From assembly GCF_002775205.1 (NCBI RefSeq), contig NC_036453.1, positions 26,024,713 through 26,088,712 of the forward strand: DNA of 64,000 bases. The letters are read 5' to 3'. The position numbers and the translations under genes are program-made. The notes below the pieces were generated by a model. It was given only the letters and a program-made list of their open reading frames with translations, was not told where the DNA came from and searched no databases. The stretch is from Xiphophorus maculatus. Taxonomy: Eukaryota; Chordata; Actinopteri; Cyprinodontiformes; Poeciliidae. Positions 45,201 to 57,756 of this stretch are shown piece after piece. Position 1 is the first letter of the stretch. Each line of letters begins with the position of its first letter.

Positions 45201-48200
45201 AATACATCATGCTGTGCGGCTTGAGCGTGTGGCTTCTGACTGCAGCTGGCAGCTCCTTTGTCACCAAATCGGTAAGTGTGAAGCCGACAATCCTGCGTGC
45301 ATATGAAAGAAGAAACAAGGAGAGGTCAGAGAGTGTCACTTCCTGCTGCTCCTCCACCCGGCACTCGGCTTCAGAGTGCGTTAAAAAAACTGGCAGTCGC
45401 TTCTATTTCTAGCGCAGAAGTCTAGTTTTTTGGTGAGACGGTGCCGGCAGGTGGGAGTGGGAGTCACAGTGGGAGGACTAAGCTAAATGTCAACAAGCAA
45501 AATTCAAATGTTTGAAATTTCTTGAAAATCATTTACAGCGTTGCTGAGAGAAGAAGATTGTTCTTAAATATGGTGAATAATTCAGCTTCATTTAGAGGAA
45601 GAAAACAGGAACTAATGTTTGCAGAAGTTGCGGGTCGGACTTCAGTTGCAGCAACTTGTCTCTGATCTTCCTAACAAATTGATACATTAAATAATAGCAC
45701 ATCTTCAGGATCGTTATTTTTAGGTCGTCATCCAACATCAGCTGGAGTTAAATGAAAGTTCAGCTGTCCACCTCACAGTGTTGCTTATAGGACATTTTTA
45801 AACACAAAATAATTCCTTTCTCATTTTGTCTCTTTAAAACTTAAAATTTCCATGTATTTTATTGGAATTTTATTTGATGGACCAAAATAAAGTGTAAAAC
45901 GTAATTATGGATAAAAGTAATGACAATAAAAAAGAGAGTGGTTGCTCTGGATTTTATTTGGAGGTATAGTTCAGGTTTACAAAAACTATGAAAATCATGT
46001 CTTTTTAAAAAAAAAAAGAAAGAAAATGAACTATTTTGTGTTGATCTAGCACATAAAATCCCACTAAAATGTACTGATGATATTTTGGTCATGTTTTTTT
46101 TACAGTGCTCTATAAAAGCTGCTGACCTCGCTGCAAGAGGAGGTCTGTGGGTTTTGGAAGCGAATAACGTTTGAAACGCTTCTGCGCTTTCGACTTGTTT
46201 TTGTTTAGCAATTCTGGCTTCTGGTTGTGCTGCGAGCGCTCGTCGGCGTCGGGGAGGCCAGCTACTCCACCGTTGCTCCCACCATCATCGGCGACCTCTT
46301 CTCAGGGGGTCAGCGGAGCGTCATGATCTGCATCTTCTACATCTTCATCCCTGTGGGAAGGTCAGAAGCTCCCTCTGTAACCTTGCTTCTTTCTGTTTGA
46401 TTAGTCTAAATAATTGCGCCGCCCTCTCTTTAACGCAGAGCGCTGCAGCTGACAGGATGTGCTTTGCTAACATGTTTTTTTTATTTGCACGTGAGCAGCA
46501 ACCGTCATGTGGGATTTATTCATTTGTGGGGTTTTTGTCTTTTTTACTTATTCCAGATGAGAAGAATGTTTTTTTTTTTTAATTGCAAAAAGGCTGCGCG
46601 CCAAAACTGAATCTCCTGTTCAATTATATACGGGCGGGTATCTTATCAAGAATTTCATTAGATTCCATATCTGAGGAATATATAAAAAGTGTGATAGATG
46701 GAAAGTGAGCAGAAATCAAACAAGAAAGTATAGAAAAGTGATGAAAGTACTAACACCAAACTAATCGGATCCAATGCTGCCCTTTTTGGGGAAAGGTTTA
46801 TGTGGCAATTAATTTGTCCAACTGGAAGTCAGGAGCAAAGTTGTCTGAGACCAGCTGCTTAGAAACCCTCCCAATATGAAAGTTCTCTGTGTTAAGCTCA
46901 GTCTGCCTGTAATCTCACAAAATGCTGACAAACATTCTCATTTAAGAAACAAAAGTTCTGTCAGAATTTGAGCAGACATCCTTTCTCTGGCAACTTTGAC
47001 CTCAGGTGCACACAGACGCCGACATTCTGGTTTCTCTCAAGAACTGTGTCACCAGAAGTAGACTCCGCACTAGCAGGCCGTGCAGCGGCTGCATGAAACA
47101 GCAGCAGTGAATGGAAGCAGCTAAAAGTCTCACTTTTCAAGTCATAATCACTTGTTTTGTTCACTGGACTATAGTAACATAGTAGTAAAAATAATATTCC
47201 AGGAACAGGATCTGCCACGGGTCTTAAACTCTGTAGAATCAAACATGTTCCTTGGTTGATTTCAAGCTAATGTTGCATATGAAACAGTTCTTTATATACT
47301 CGTTCATTCTTTTGGCTCTGAGAGTAAAAAAAACAACAAACTGGTTCCCCGCTGCGGTTAATTAATGTACGATTATGTATATATTTTCAGATATTTTGTA
47401 CTGACGGAGAACACTAATTGTCTGTTTGCTGACTCTGCTGGAGGTTTTCATCGTCACCTTGACATAAACTTTGTTTCGTCCGCGTCTTACTACTGTAGAT
47501 TGTCGATTCCAGCGAAGCCTGAGATAAAAGCAGTTTCATAACCTGAGGCCACATTTTTTTTTCGTTTTATTTTTATTTTTGACAGAGTGACTGTATTTGG
47601 AGGGTATTGATATGTTTGCCCTTCTTACTTTCAAGGAGCTTGTGAATGTTTCTTACATAAAGACTTTTTGGTGCTCACTCCATCCTTTAGAATGTGCATT
47701 TAAATACATCTTTTAGATTTATGTAATGCATAAATTCATGTAATGCAGACAGTTTTATTTAAATGATTAGATATGGAGCGCCGTTAGGGATTTTGGCACG
47801 ACGAAGAATTATGAAACAGGGTTTATTCTGGTGTTGCCAACCGTTGAGAACTACCAACAAAATACCACATCAAATACCACGAAAAAGAAAAGCAGGCACA
47901 CATCTATTCCACATAATCCTGTTTAAAAAATGTTTTATTTTGTGCCAAAAAAGCCGTCTGTTTTCTATTTAAAAGAACTGGCAACGGGACTGTGAGGTTC
48001 CAACACAATTTCGTTCATGTGCTAGTGCTTACCCGTTACACATCATTGTTTCTGAACAACAGTGGAGAGGCTGATTTTAAGTAACGTGTATTTCGCTCTT
48101 TAATAATTCTTTAGGTTCTCTTACGCAAGATGAAATTGATTTTTTCATGTATTTGTCTCGGTTTGTTTGTCTCTGCCCTTCCTGTTCCGGAGTTGATGGT

Positions 48201-51200
48201 ATTTTTCTGTATTTTCAGCGGTCTCGGATACATCACAGGGGCAGGGAGCGCTTATCTCACGGGGGACTGGCGCTGGGCTCTCAAGGTACCACATTTATTA
48301 CCGTACATAAACGCCATGATGCTGAACAGGTAAGTTTAAAAATAAAACTTTTTCTGTTTTTTTAATCAGTTCACGTCCATCTTGGGTCTCGTCGGATTCG
48401 TCCTGATGGTGTTCTGGTGCCCCAACCCTCCACGAGGGGCAGCAGAAACCCACGGAGACGGAGTGACGGGCCAGAGCTCTTACATGGAGGATGTAAAGTA
48501 TCTTCTGAAAAAGTACGATTTGAACAAAAACGAAACAAAAAAAAAAAAAATTATTTGTTTTGCAACCTCACAAACGATGACATTACTGTCGTTTTCTGAT
48601 GTTGCTGATAGCTGAAGCTATTTTTCTTTCTGCATAACTTATCTTAGGCTAGACGGTAATCCGGTGCTTTTCTTCAAAATTCACACATGCAGCCCTTTCA
48701 TGTTATGTTTGCATGCTCTGATCTCAGTAAAAGCTACGTGTGGTCGACGCTCGGAGTGACGTCTCTGGCCTTCCTCACCGGAGCGTTGGCTTTCTGGTTG
48801 CCCACCTTCCTGGCCAGGGCTCACGTCACCCAGGGCCTCCGACCTTCATGCACTACTGGGGAGAGCTGCAACTCCACAGACAGGTGTTGTCACTTGCCTG
48901 GACCTGCATTCGTCTCAAAATCCCAGAAGGTCGCTAATGCTTTTTGTTCATTTTTCACCCCAAAAGCTACATATTCGGCGCCGTGACGGTGGCCACAGGC
49001 ATTCTGGGAGGAGCTCTGGGCACCACCATATCCAGGCAACTCAGGGACAGGTTTTCACACGCCGACCCCCTCATCTGTGCGGTGGGCATGCTCGGATCAG
49101 TGCCCTGCCTCTTCATCACCATTTTTGTTGCATCCTCGAGCATTCCAGTCACTTATGTAAGAGGCAAACACTTCTACATTTAGTTAATACGCAAAGTCCT
49201 GTTGAATAACAATGAAAGATGTTTTGAATCATTTTAAACCCATAAGGAAATTCCATAGTAAGTCATTTTTTAAAAAAGTATAGCACGAGCTTAATGCTAC
49301 AACGATCATGAAGAACATTGTAAAATAGTTTAATGTAGCTACATAGTCACCACTTTGTAAAATGCTTACAAGACAGAGGACAGTGAGGTCAGAGAGCAAT
49401 GAAGAATCAAAGGTGTTTTTTTAAAACTCTTTCTTCAAACACATCTTAAGATATCTAGCTATACAATATAGATATAGACAAGGCTTAACATCCAAATGAA
49501 TCCTGGTGAGGCTATAATTGAAACATGGGTGGGGGGAGAATTCAACGTGAAAAATAAACTCAGACAAACAAGTTCTTCAAACTTTGTTTTGTTTTTCCCC
49601 CCTTCTGGTAAACAGAAACACAGTTAACTGCTGCCCTGTCATTGGACAACATTTATGGAAGACCAATAGTGACACAGTCAAATAAACAAATCACTTGTTG
49701 TTCATCTACAGCAGTGGTTCTCAAACTTTTTTCAGTGATGTACCCCCTTAAGAATATATTTTTAGTCAAGTACCCCCTGACACGGGCAAAACATTTTTGG
49801 AATTAAAAAGAGGTACAGTGCTGTAAAATCACTGTCTGATTTATTAAAGCCAAACAACTTATATCAGTGAACCTGACAAATACATCCATATTACAAACAT
49901 TGCATGGTTAAACAAAAAGAAAAACAGAAGACGGTGACCACCAGGAAGGTATAAAACCAGTCAAACCGTTTTATTTTAAAGGATATTGAAACTAAATACT
50001 GAATATAAATGTCAGTGCATGAACACACATTTATATTTTATCGAACTTTTTACAAAATAATTTTTCCCAAGACTTATTATGAGGAGCCTACTGATTTTTT
50101 AAAGATATTTTGAAAAGCTTCACGTACCCCCTGCAGTACCTCCACGTACCCCCAGGGGTACACGTACCCCCATTTGAGAACCACTGATCTACAGTATGTC
50201 AACTAATGATATGGTTCACTTGACATAAACTCATTTTAAGTATTTATTTCTGAGAAGTATTTCTAAATAAATAATTAGAAAATCTACATCAGTGTATTCT
50301 AAATGTCTCGGTTATTAAACACAGTGAAATGCAGCATAAATTAAAGTGACTCTAATTACCCCAGGCTTTGATTAATTTGACATTTATGTTTACGGCCACT
50401 GTTAGTTCCACAGTAACCAACCAAAGCGTTCAGCAGCAGCTCAACCGTACGAGATTGATATTAGAAACGTCCGTGAACAAAGAGAGCGCGAGGCGGGAAC
50501 AGGTGAGAGCCAGACAGGTGTGCAGCCGCAGCTCGGTAAGGCCAGCTTTGACAATGAGGGTCAGAAAGATGAGAAGGAACTTCCACAGACAGATACAGGG
50601 TGAGTAACTATGGAGAGGAAGACAGGGAGTTACCTCCTGGCTGAGGCCGTCTATTTATATGTGTTGCTCGGCATAATTTCAATAAAAAGAAACAAAATAA
50701 AGTGAAAAAAATATTTCAGTAGATTATAGCCTATAAAACCTTAAGAAGACTGTCAAATTACCTGTGTGGTACTTTTTACTGATGCGTGTAAGTACATTTG
50801 TTTGTTATTGCTATTATTTATTTATGTATTTATTTCTGATTTTAAGTGAACTATGACATATTTAAGTAATCATTTACAGATTTTTAATCATTGTGTTTTG
50901 GCACGTTTGGCCTCAGATCTTACCATTGCTTTAAATCTACTTTCTTTTGTACGTTATTGTCAGCACATTGTTCATGTTGCAGCAGCATCATGTTTACAAT
51001 TGCTTGTTATAGCATTAACATTTATTAAATTAAATAAATTAGACGAGACAAAACATAAACCACCAGGTGTATTTTCTTTGTTTAGTCCAAAAGTAAGAAT
51101 TACTGTTGTTTTACATTTTTGTTTCCCGGTCTCATTACGTCCTTTATTACTTCCTCACTTTGTGACTTAAATCTTTGGTTTCAGGTGTTCATCTTCTTCG

Positions 51201-52719
51201 GTGAGTTGTTGCTCTCTCTGAACTGGGCGGTCCTGGCTGACATACTGCTGGTGAGTCCCAGCGGCGCTGATCTTCAGTAAAATGTGACACGTTCTGCTGC
51301 CTCTCGGCGCCAACAGGCTGTTGTGTTTGTATGATTTACTCCAGTATGTCGTCATACCAACCAGAAGGGCAACAGCCGAGGCTCTGCAGATCACCGTCGG
51401 CCATCTTCTCGGCGACGCTGGCAGTCCGTATCTGTTAGGAGTGGTGAGCTGAAATCCCCCCCACGGTTTTCAGTCCTTTGGGGGGTTTTTTGGGTTTTTT
51501 TTTTGCCTCCTCTCCATAATGCTCTTCTCACATTTTTTGCAGATCTCTGACGCCATACGCTCATTTAATCCTGATACCAGCGACTTCCACAGCCTGAAGT
51601 ACAGCCTCCTTCTCTGCCCGTTTATTGGGATTCTGGGTGGAGTTTTTTTCCTCATCGCTACCATGTATATCAGTGAAGACAAGAAAGCCGTCCAGCGACT
51701 GGTTGAAGGTAATTTATTTTTGAGAATCTCAGCCAGGGGTCTGCAGCCTGCGGCTTCAGAGCCACAAGTTGCTGTTTGGATCTTCCACAACGCCTCTTTA
51801 AAACCTCCGCTGATAATAATCTAACGTTTTTAAACATACACATGAAAACACATGAAATCTTTTCTGTAATTAGGTTGGAAACTTTATCAACATCCCAAGA
51901 AGAAAAATGTATCCTTCTACTTGCATAGGTTTACAAGTTTGAATTGGGTTTAAAATCTAAAACTGTAGATAAATGTCTTATAATAAATATTGATAAAAAT
52001 GAAAGCTTTCTTCTTTTTTTTTTTACTTAATTTAACATTTGCGGCTCTAAACTAGTTTTATTTAGTTGGACCGAGGGCATAAATGGCTCTTTGGACTGTT
52101 AAGGGTGCACAGACCCCTGATCTAGGCTTTCCTAAATAATGGTCCTCTATTCAATGCACACACTGGCTCTCTTACTTATTACCAATAAGCACAAGTTCTC
52201 CATAAATGGTGGCATACCAAAATAACTTGAAGGCAGAAGCAGAGAATGGCTCGAGCCGGTGACGAGGTTATTGCCCTTACGGTTTCAGTTTTCAGCGCTT
52301 CGTGTTGGTCTGTGACAACAAACCTCCCCCCCAAAAAAGTGGTGACTTATGAAATTGTGAGAAATGTGACCGAATGGATCTCAGTCTGTCACGAATGTCC
52401 TACTGCTACGTTTCTACACCGTCTGCTCAGAAATAGGTCAAAACGAGAAGGAGTCTTAAAATGAGTCAAGTCATTTCTGAAGAAAAAAAATAGGTTCAGG
52501 GGAACCGTCGCCCAAGACTGGTTGCAACATTGCAAGGAAGTGTTTTCGTGGAAAACTTGACTTCAAAAGTTTTATTACACTCTAACTACATGTGTGTAAC
52601 CCAAAACTGAGAATTATAATTGTCTAAATTTTGTGTTTGTGTTATCTACAGGTGTTCCACCACAGCATGGCCCGACACCGGATTCCTCTGTGGAGCTGAG
52701 CAACAAGAGTAATGTGTAA
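42243..52719 (+). CDS. spns3: SPNS3, spinster homolog 3 (MFS sphingolipid-transporter family)
   Basis: Twelve exons: 42243-42468, 44690-44755, 45135-45271, 46209-46360, 48219-48285, 48370-48512, 48728-48883, 48967-49156, 51185-51250, 51345-51443, 51543-51708 and 52652-52719. All are GT-AG and phases agree, total 1,536 nt and 511 residues (human SPNS3 about 512). It is a 12-TM major facilitator: [20 protein letters not shown] starts TM1, motif A is [11 protein letters not shown] at 110-120, and [20 protein letters not shown] at 151-170 covers the proton/substrate-coupling region. SPNS3 rather than SPNS2 is indicated by [14 protein letters not shown] in the central loop, [16 protein letters not shown] and the total length. 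The paralogue SPNS2 exports sphingosine-1-phosphate; the SPNS3 substrate is less certain. The gene is divergent from UBE2G1, as in mammals. Confidence 0.96.
42886..42944. repeat. (ATTC)n microsatellite, about 15 units
   Basis: An uninterrupted CATT/ATTC tetranucleotide array abutting the 3' terminus of the minus-strand LINE fragment. Read on the LINE strand it is (TGAA)n, following GATTTGATTTTTGATTTAGC. Confidence 0.95.
42946..43612 (-). mobile_element. 5'-truncated L2/CR1-like LINE, RT C-terminal region
   Basis: The minus strand keeps an open frame over 43099-43599 (166 codons). It contains [56 protein letters not shown] and [20 protein letters not shown], the conserved tail of fish L2/CR1-type LINE reverse transcriptase proteins. 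The 3' UTR (42946-43098) has the KCACTTTGAAATGCC-like end and finishes in the (TGAA)n tract. Lacking the catalytic domain, it is inactive. It is inserted antisense in SPNS3 intron 1. Confidence 0.85.
45820..46110. mobile_element. Tc1-derived inverted-repeat MITE in SPNS3 intron 3
   Basis: The left arm CATGTATTTTATTGGAATTT followed by TATTTGATGGACCAAAATAA is mirrored by the right arm, whose reverse complement reads ACATTTTAGTGGGATTTTAT then GTGCTAGATCAACACAAAAT. Both arms match the subterminal region of the fish Tc1 family, with only about 100 bp of unrelated or A-rich centre. There is no transposase. Confidence 0.6.
46361..48218. other. SPNS3 intron 4 (1.9 kb)
   Basis: AT-rich, with no conserved coding segment on either strand and no element I can name with confidence. 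Confidence 0.5.
49712..50186. mobile_element. Complete non-autonomous hAT-like element with 8-bp TSD in SPNS3 intron 8
   Basis: The termini are CAGTGGTTCTCAAA at 49712 and its exact inverse TTTGAGAACCACTG ending at 50186. They are flanked by the perfect 8-bp duplication ATCTACAG (49704-49711 and 50187-50194), the hallmark of hAT insertion. The TIR sequence is that of Charlie-type hAT elements. Inside, TACCCCCT words recur near both ends (CAAGTACCCCCTGAC, CACGTACCCCCAGG). The length of 475 bp and lack of an open frame show that it is non-autonomous. Confidence 0.93.
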
Positions 52720-52740
52720 AAAAAAAAAAAAAAAAAAAAA
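52718..52740 (+). repeat. Poly(A) run overlapping the SPNS3 stop codon
   Basis: The TAA stop at 52717-52719 is immediately extended by a run of A to 52740. Length changes in the run would not alter the protein because the stop is at its 5' edge. Confidence 0.9.
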
Positions 52741-52846
52741 TCAATGAAGAAATTAGTCCATTAACAAACTTTTAAACTTTGTTTTCTCTTTATAAGTATT
52801 TTACACTGTATGTTTATAAGTATGTTCATGTTGGCAGTAAAGGTTA

Positions 52847-52876
52847 TTCGTGTGTGTGTGTGTGTGTGTGTGTGTG
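52847..52876. repeat. (GT)n microsatellite in SPNS3 3'UTR
   Basis: An uninterrupted run of about 15 GT units between the stop codon and the likely poly(A) signal. Confidence 0.9.
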
Positions 52877-53032
52877 CGCAACTTTGTGCCTATACCTGCT
52901 GCTGCTCTCACATGTAATCGTCCCAAAATCACCTACCATTTAGAGACAAATGGATACTTGCCCAGGATACTTGAAAAATAAGTGTAATAATTTTTTATGT
53001 AAAAAATTTTTTTTGTGTGTTTTAAAAACATG

Positions 53033-53038
53033 AATAAA
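53033..53038 (+). promoter_or_regulatory. Poly(A) signal AATAAA of SPNS3
   Basis: AATAAA 314 bp after the stop, followed within 40 bp by the GT/T-rich TGTTTGGTTGTTTTCTGC. It is the first plausible signal after the stop codon. Confidence 0.65.
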
Positions 53039-53787
53039 ACTATTCTTTAAGCCATGAAGTGTTTGGTTGTTTTCTGCTGTTAAGTTTTTTTTTGTAATAC
53101 ATATTGAACACATAAATACTTCTTTTAGTAAATGTATTTTGGATATTTCTGTCATATCCACGGTGGAGGCCTGGACATTTTTTCTCAGTTTTTCAGTAGA
53201 AGGTCAATCTGGTAAGCTGGTAAATTGAATGTGAAATATTTTTGTCCACTAGATGGCGCTGCTGCATTTGAGTAGAAAACAATGCTTTCCATACTTCCTC
53301 GTGTTGACCCGCTGCGAAACCCAGTGGGTTTACTGAAACCTCTGCTGTGGATTTGGCAGAAAATCCAAATGTATATGTGCTGTAACAATTAATATGTTTA
53401 TGTACAAGGCAGAGCTGTAGTGAGAAAACAAAAGTGTGCAACATAAGAAGGCCTAAATAATCGCAACAATAGTGAAGAGGGTCATCCACGGAGAAATCAA
53501 AACATTCAGAAATAATCCTCAGGAATTAGGAACCTCATCCGTTAGTCATAATGGAAGGTTTCAGAAGGAACAGAACCAATTCTTAAAATAGAGAGACCAG
53601 TGAAAACTTGTTGATATATTCAACTATATAAAGCAATGTTTGATTCAGTGATGTGTCATATTCCAGATGAGCTAAGCAACGAAAGCATCACTGGAGGTTT
53701 TAGAAATTGGGGAGGGGGAAGGAAGAGACTTTGTCATCCACATGGTGATGCAAGAGTGAATTCTCCTTCTTAGATCTTCAAATTTCT

Positions 53788-54300
53788 TTGAACTCTGTCA
53801 TTGTTCTGAAAAAGTGCCGCTCCAGTGACTACTGTCAGATGCATAATTTTTGTTGCTGCTCACGCGTCTTCCTGTTAAACTATAACCACAGATTGGGGGC
53901 TGGGGGGAAGGGGGCGCCACAAGGTTGTGTGCTCAGCCCACTTTTGTTAAAACTGATAACGCCCAACCGTGAGGCCACAAATGAAAAAAAAAAACCCAAC
54001 CAGATCATTAAATTTGTAGTTCATGAGGACACTAGTGATTCGTGGAGGTAACTGCTGACTTCTAGAGGTTCCGACCTGGCCTCCCCTTAGCATCAGTGCT
54101 GTAGAGAGAACCGAAAACATCAGATTCCTTGGAATGAGGATTTATGTCCAGTGTCTGTTTTCAGACCTGCTCCAGGAACAGGGGGCTGCAGTCGTCAGAG
54201 ACCCCTCACACCATTCCCATGAACTTACTGAACAGCAGCTTCAGCATCTGCAGACTGCTGCACATATTTTCTGCCTCAAGCTGTTACAATTTTAACAACT
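53788..54300 (+). mobile_element. Decayed LINE reverse transcriptase remnant downstream of SPNS3
   Basis: The plus strand encodes KGAPQGCVLSPLL (53915-53955), the RT domain 4 motif, then QIIKFVVHEDTSDSW, where a live element would have IKFADDT. Further on, ENIRFLGMRI and VVRDPSHHSHEL match later conserved RT stretches. The catalytic Asp pair is lost and frames are broken. Confidence 0.65.
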
Positions 54301-54459
54301 TAAGGCAGAAATGTGCGTTCAAACTACTGTTAGGACTATGCACTTTACATCGTCACGTGTTTTTAAAACAATGTGTATATATTTACATATTTATATCCCA
54401 GAGATACAGTCTTTTTTTTTTTAGTTGAATGATATTTTGGACACCATAAAAATAGTAAT

Positions 54460-56940
54460 AAAATGACTGGTTAGGATAGATAACAGATTCCTCATAATAT
54501 TAAGGGCCAAAACTGCAACAGCGCAACAAATACTTCATATATCTTGTAACATTCCAACTTTTGTGCCACCCTGTAGTAAATTATAGAAGCTAAATTCGTT
54601 TATATTTAAGTTACATACAAACTGTGAGATACATACTGTCTGCAGGACTCCACTGACAGTTAACTCCACAGAAAGAAATGTGAAAACTGAAGATAAATAT
54701 AAGAAATGTGCAAGAGAAACGACAAAGGAGAAGAGAACACAACCATTAAGGATTATTTAGCCCCTCCTGGACATCAGCTCTCGAGGTTTGTTTAGTTTAC
54801 GCTTTTTTTCTGTGATTAATTGTTAACCGTTGGATATAAAGTTTAAGAATTTGTTCGAACCAACCAACGTTTTATATCTCTTAACTTCCAAATCCTGACA
54901 GTAACTCTGAGCTGGCATCCACTATCGGAGGCTCGGCTGCTCTTGGTAAAGTCTCCCACGGATCAAGGAATACGGGAGCACATTTCCATACGTTGGTGTG
55001 ACAGCTGCCTGTCAATCAGCTTCCCAAGCGCTACTGCAGAATCTCTCGCTCCAACAGCTGCATGTCATGCATAGTTTGTGTGGGAGCGAAATAACCTGGG
55101 AGGTCAAAGGTCATTGTCCCTATCGCTCTCAGCTAGTAATTTCAATGCGTGACAGGGTGGCACGTGCTGATTTCGCTTTGTGTGCTCGTGAGGGGGGGGG
55201 GGGTTTCGTGCCGAATAATTTACGATCTTTCCATCCAAACACTTCCGATTAGAGCAGTTCACTAAACCTGATTTATTTATTTTTTTGCTATTGTGGAGCT
55301 CAAAAGTGTTTCCTTTTGTTCTCCAGCTTCTCAGCCTGCAGCTTGTAATTTTCCAAGAAGCCATGTGTTTGCGCCGTACACCGAGGGAAATAATTGGGCA
55401 CCACGTCCTGAACAACAAGCAAGAACTCACACGCACGCACCCTAAAAGGTATGTGGAAAATATTATGGAGATTGACCTGTATCTTAAAACACAATGGCTA
55501 TTGTGATCCGTGTTTCAGAGCGCTTTTTCTGCATACCTCTCCTTTTCCGTCACGCTGAGTCCAGCTTTTACAGGAAACTGTCACAATGGCTAATAAATTG
55601 CACAAGCCTGAAGGAGTGATGGAGCCGGGAGCGAGGCGAGAGAGCCTGACCCTGCCCTCTTGGTATTTACTCAGGGACGGGGACGCAATCACTTGACGGA
55701 GCAGCATGGGAGTCGTCCTCAATCAGAATGCATTGATGATATCATCAATGACCAGAAATGGCTCGTGAACAATGTGTGAACTTCGCTGTCGGGAAAGAGA
55801 CAACGTATCGGCACCGTGTTTGCGCTGCCCTCACCCTTCCACAGAATGGTGATAAGAGGAGTCAAACCACATTTGTGGATGTGAAGTTGTTCTCCGCCCT
55901 TATCGCAGGCAAACTGCTGCAGAGGCCTGACGTCACGTGGAAGAAGGGCCCTCTCCACCCCTCCAAATAAATTGTCATTTATTTGGACAATTGCATCATC
56001 TGACATTTCCAGCATGTCATAAAGATGATAATACTTCTGCAGCTGTGTATTACTGCGAGTCACAAGCAAAAAATAGTAAGAGGGTTCCATCATATTTTAA
56101 ATAATCTAGCGGTGACAACTGCAGAAAGCCCACGGTTTGGGTGTAGGTGACGGATGATTAGAAGAAATGTGTGACTGGAGAGTTGAGTGGTATTTAAACT
56201 TGACAACATTTAGAAATTGTTAGTGGTAATCAGAACAGGAATATGGAAAATTATTGTTTTTGTTTTTTTATTCAAACATGTTCAACAGTTGTTGACGATT
56301 AATCAAGGTCAGCATGCTGACATGCATGCACATACACACCAAATCAATTTTCTGTAGCAGTATAAATACGCACATACTTATTTACAAATAGTTCAAGGTC
56401 AGTCAAATTGAAGGAAAAGCATCAATATTTAAGTAGGTCACAGATTCTTAGCCGTATTCGCGACCTGCACTTTAACTAGTTCTCTCTAGCATATGAATAC
56501 ACCTTTATGTGAACCGAAGGTGTCAAACTCCAGTCTTCAAGAGCCGGTGTCCTGAACTTATCTACACAAGGAGGAGGTAATTAAACCATTTCATTCCAGT
56601 GTTTTGTGCCTGTGCCACATCTAAAAACTGCAGGACACCGGCCCTTGAGGGCTGGAGTTTGACATCCCTGATGTAAAGCATTTCATTGAGGCTTTTGCTG
56701 TACATTTAGAGTCATCATCCTGTCAGTGGATGAAAACGCGTGCGAACGGAACCACAGCATGATGCCTTCGCTGCAGTTTTTCCACTGGGCCGATGCTGTG
56801 TATGATGTTCTGTTTTGGTTTCCCGACACCCACACCAAACCTCTGAGGCCATCACAGAACAGCTGCGTTGCTACTGAGATTATGTTACGCACAGGTGGAC
56901 CGTTTACTGATGATGACTTCTGAAGGCAATCTGGACGTAT
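54460..56940. other. Intergenic stretch without recognisable genes
   Basis: Only short unsupported open frames. A 12-G homopolymer lies at about 55192-55203. I see no splice-consistent coding exons or known repeat termini. Confidence 0.5.
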
Positions 56941-56944
56941 GATT

Positions 56945-57055
56945 TCCTGTTCACTTCACAATAAGGCACTACTTTATTTTCATTCATCAAAGGTTGAGGT
57001 TGTAATGTGACAAGATGACAAAAGCTCAAAAGGTGTGAACATTTTTGCAAAGCCC
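56945..57055 (+). mobile_element. Tc1-like right-end relic
   Basis: CACTTCACAATAAGGCACTA, GGTTGTAATGTGACAAGATG and AAAAGGTGTGAACATTTTTG follow, in order, the right subterminal region of the fish Tc1-like family. The terminal CAAGGCACTG is degraded to CAAAGCCCAC. Confidence 0.6.
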
Positions 57056-57756
57056 ACGATGTGAGCTTGTGTGTTCAGCGTTCCCATGGCAAAGGTCTGC
57101 ATGAGCTAGCTTTACGTCATGCAATGATCAACAGAGACCGATGATCCAGGGCTGAGGCACCCAGTCTGGTTGACAATGTCCGATAAATAATTAAAGAAAC
57201 AGACAGAAGATGGCCCTGACCATTATAAATGTAAGATATTCAGCTTCTGCACCCCCTCCGATTCAGAGACATCTCCTCGGATCTGTTCCAAACCTCGGCG
57301 GCCAAACGCCAAAGCCGTTGTGTGCAGTTGCTCCCAAAACCTGCTGGGTGATAGCACAGACGGTCACCGGGTCACGATGGGCGCAGAAAGGTCAGAGTAG
57401 TTGGTCCTTCACCTCAAGACCGGGCAAAGCCTAGACGGCTCCGGCTCCAAAAACAAATGTATGAGAGGGGGAACAGACACAGAGCTGATCCAGTAAAAAG
57501 ACCCCACATCGAGGAGGGTGAAATGCTCTCACTGCGTCTCCTGCATATGTGAAGATAACAGCTGAGTCATGAGACGAGCCGAAGGCTTATAGATAGTAAG
57601 CGGGACATTAACTTTGCTTTTATTCTCCCTTTTTTGGAACGTAAGCTGACATTAAATCAAATTAAACCTTTTCTGTTTAAGAACAGTTATTAAAAATGAT
57701 TCTGTTTACTAAAATTGCTGAATAATTAGAGAGATTGTTCGATTACTTTCTTCAAA

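Noticed and set aside
53788..54051. Functional reverse transcriptase gene downstream of SPNS3
   Set aside because: The GAPQGCVLSPLL motif is present, but the catalytic Asp pair is lost and the frame ends after 87 codons.
55719..56093. 124-codon minus-strand open frame
   Set aside because: No domain recognised and no partner exons; likely chance.
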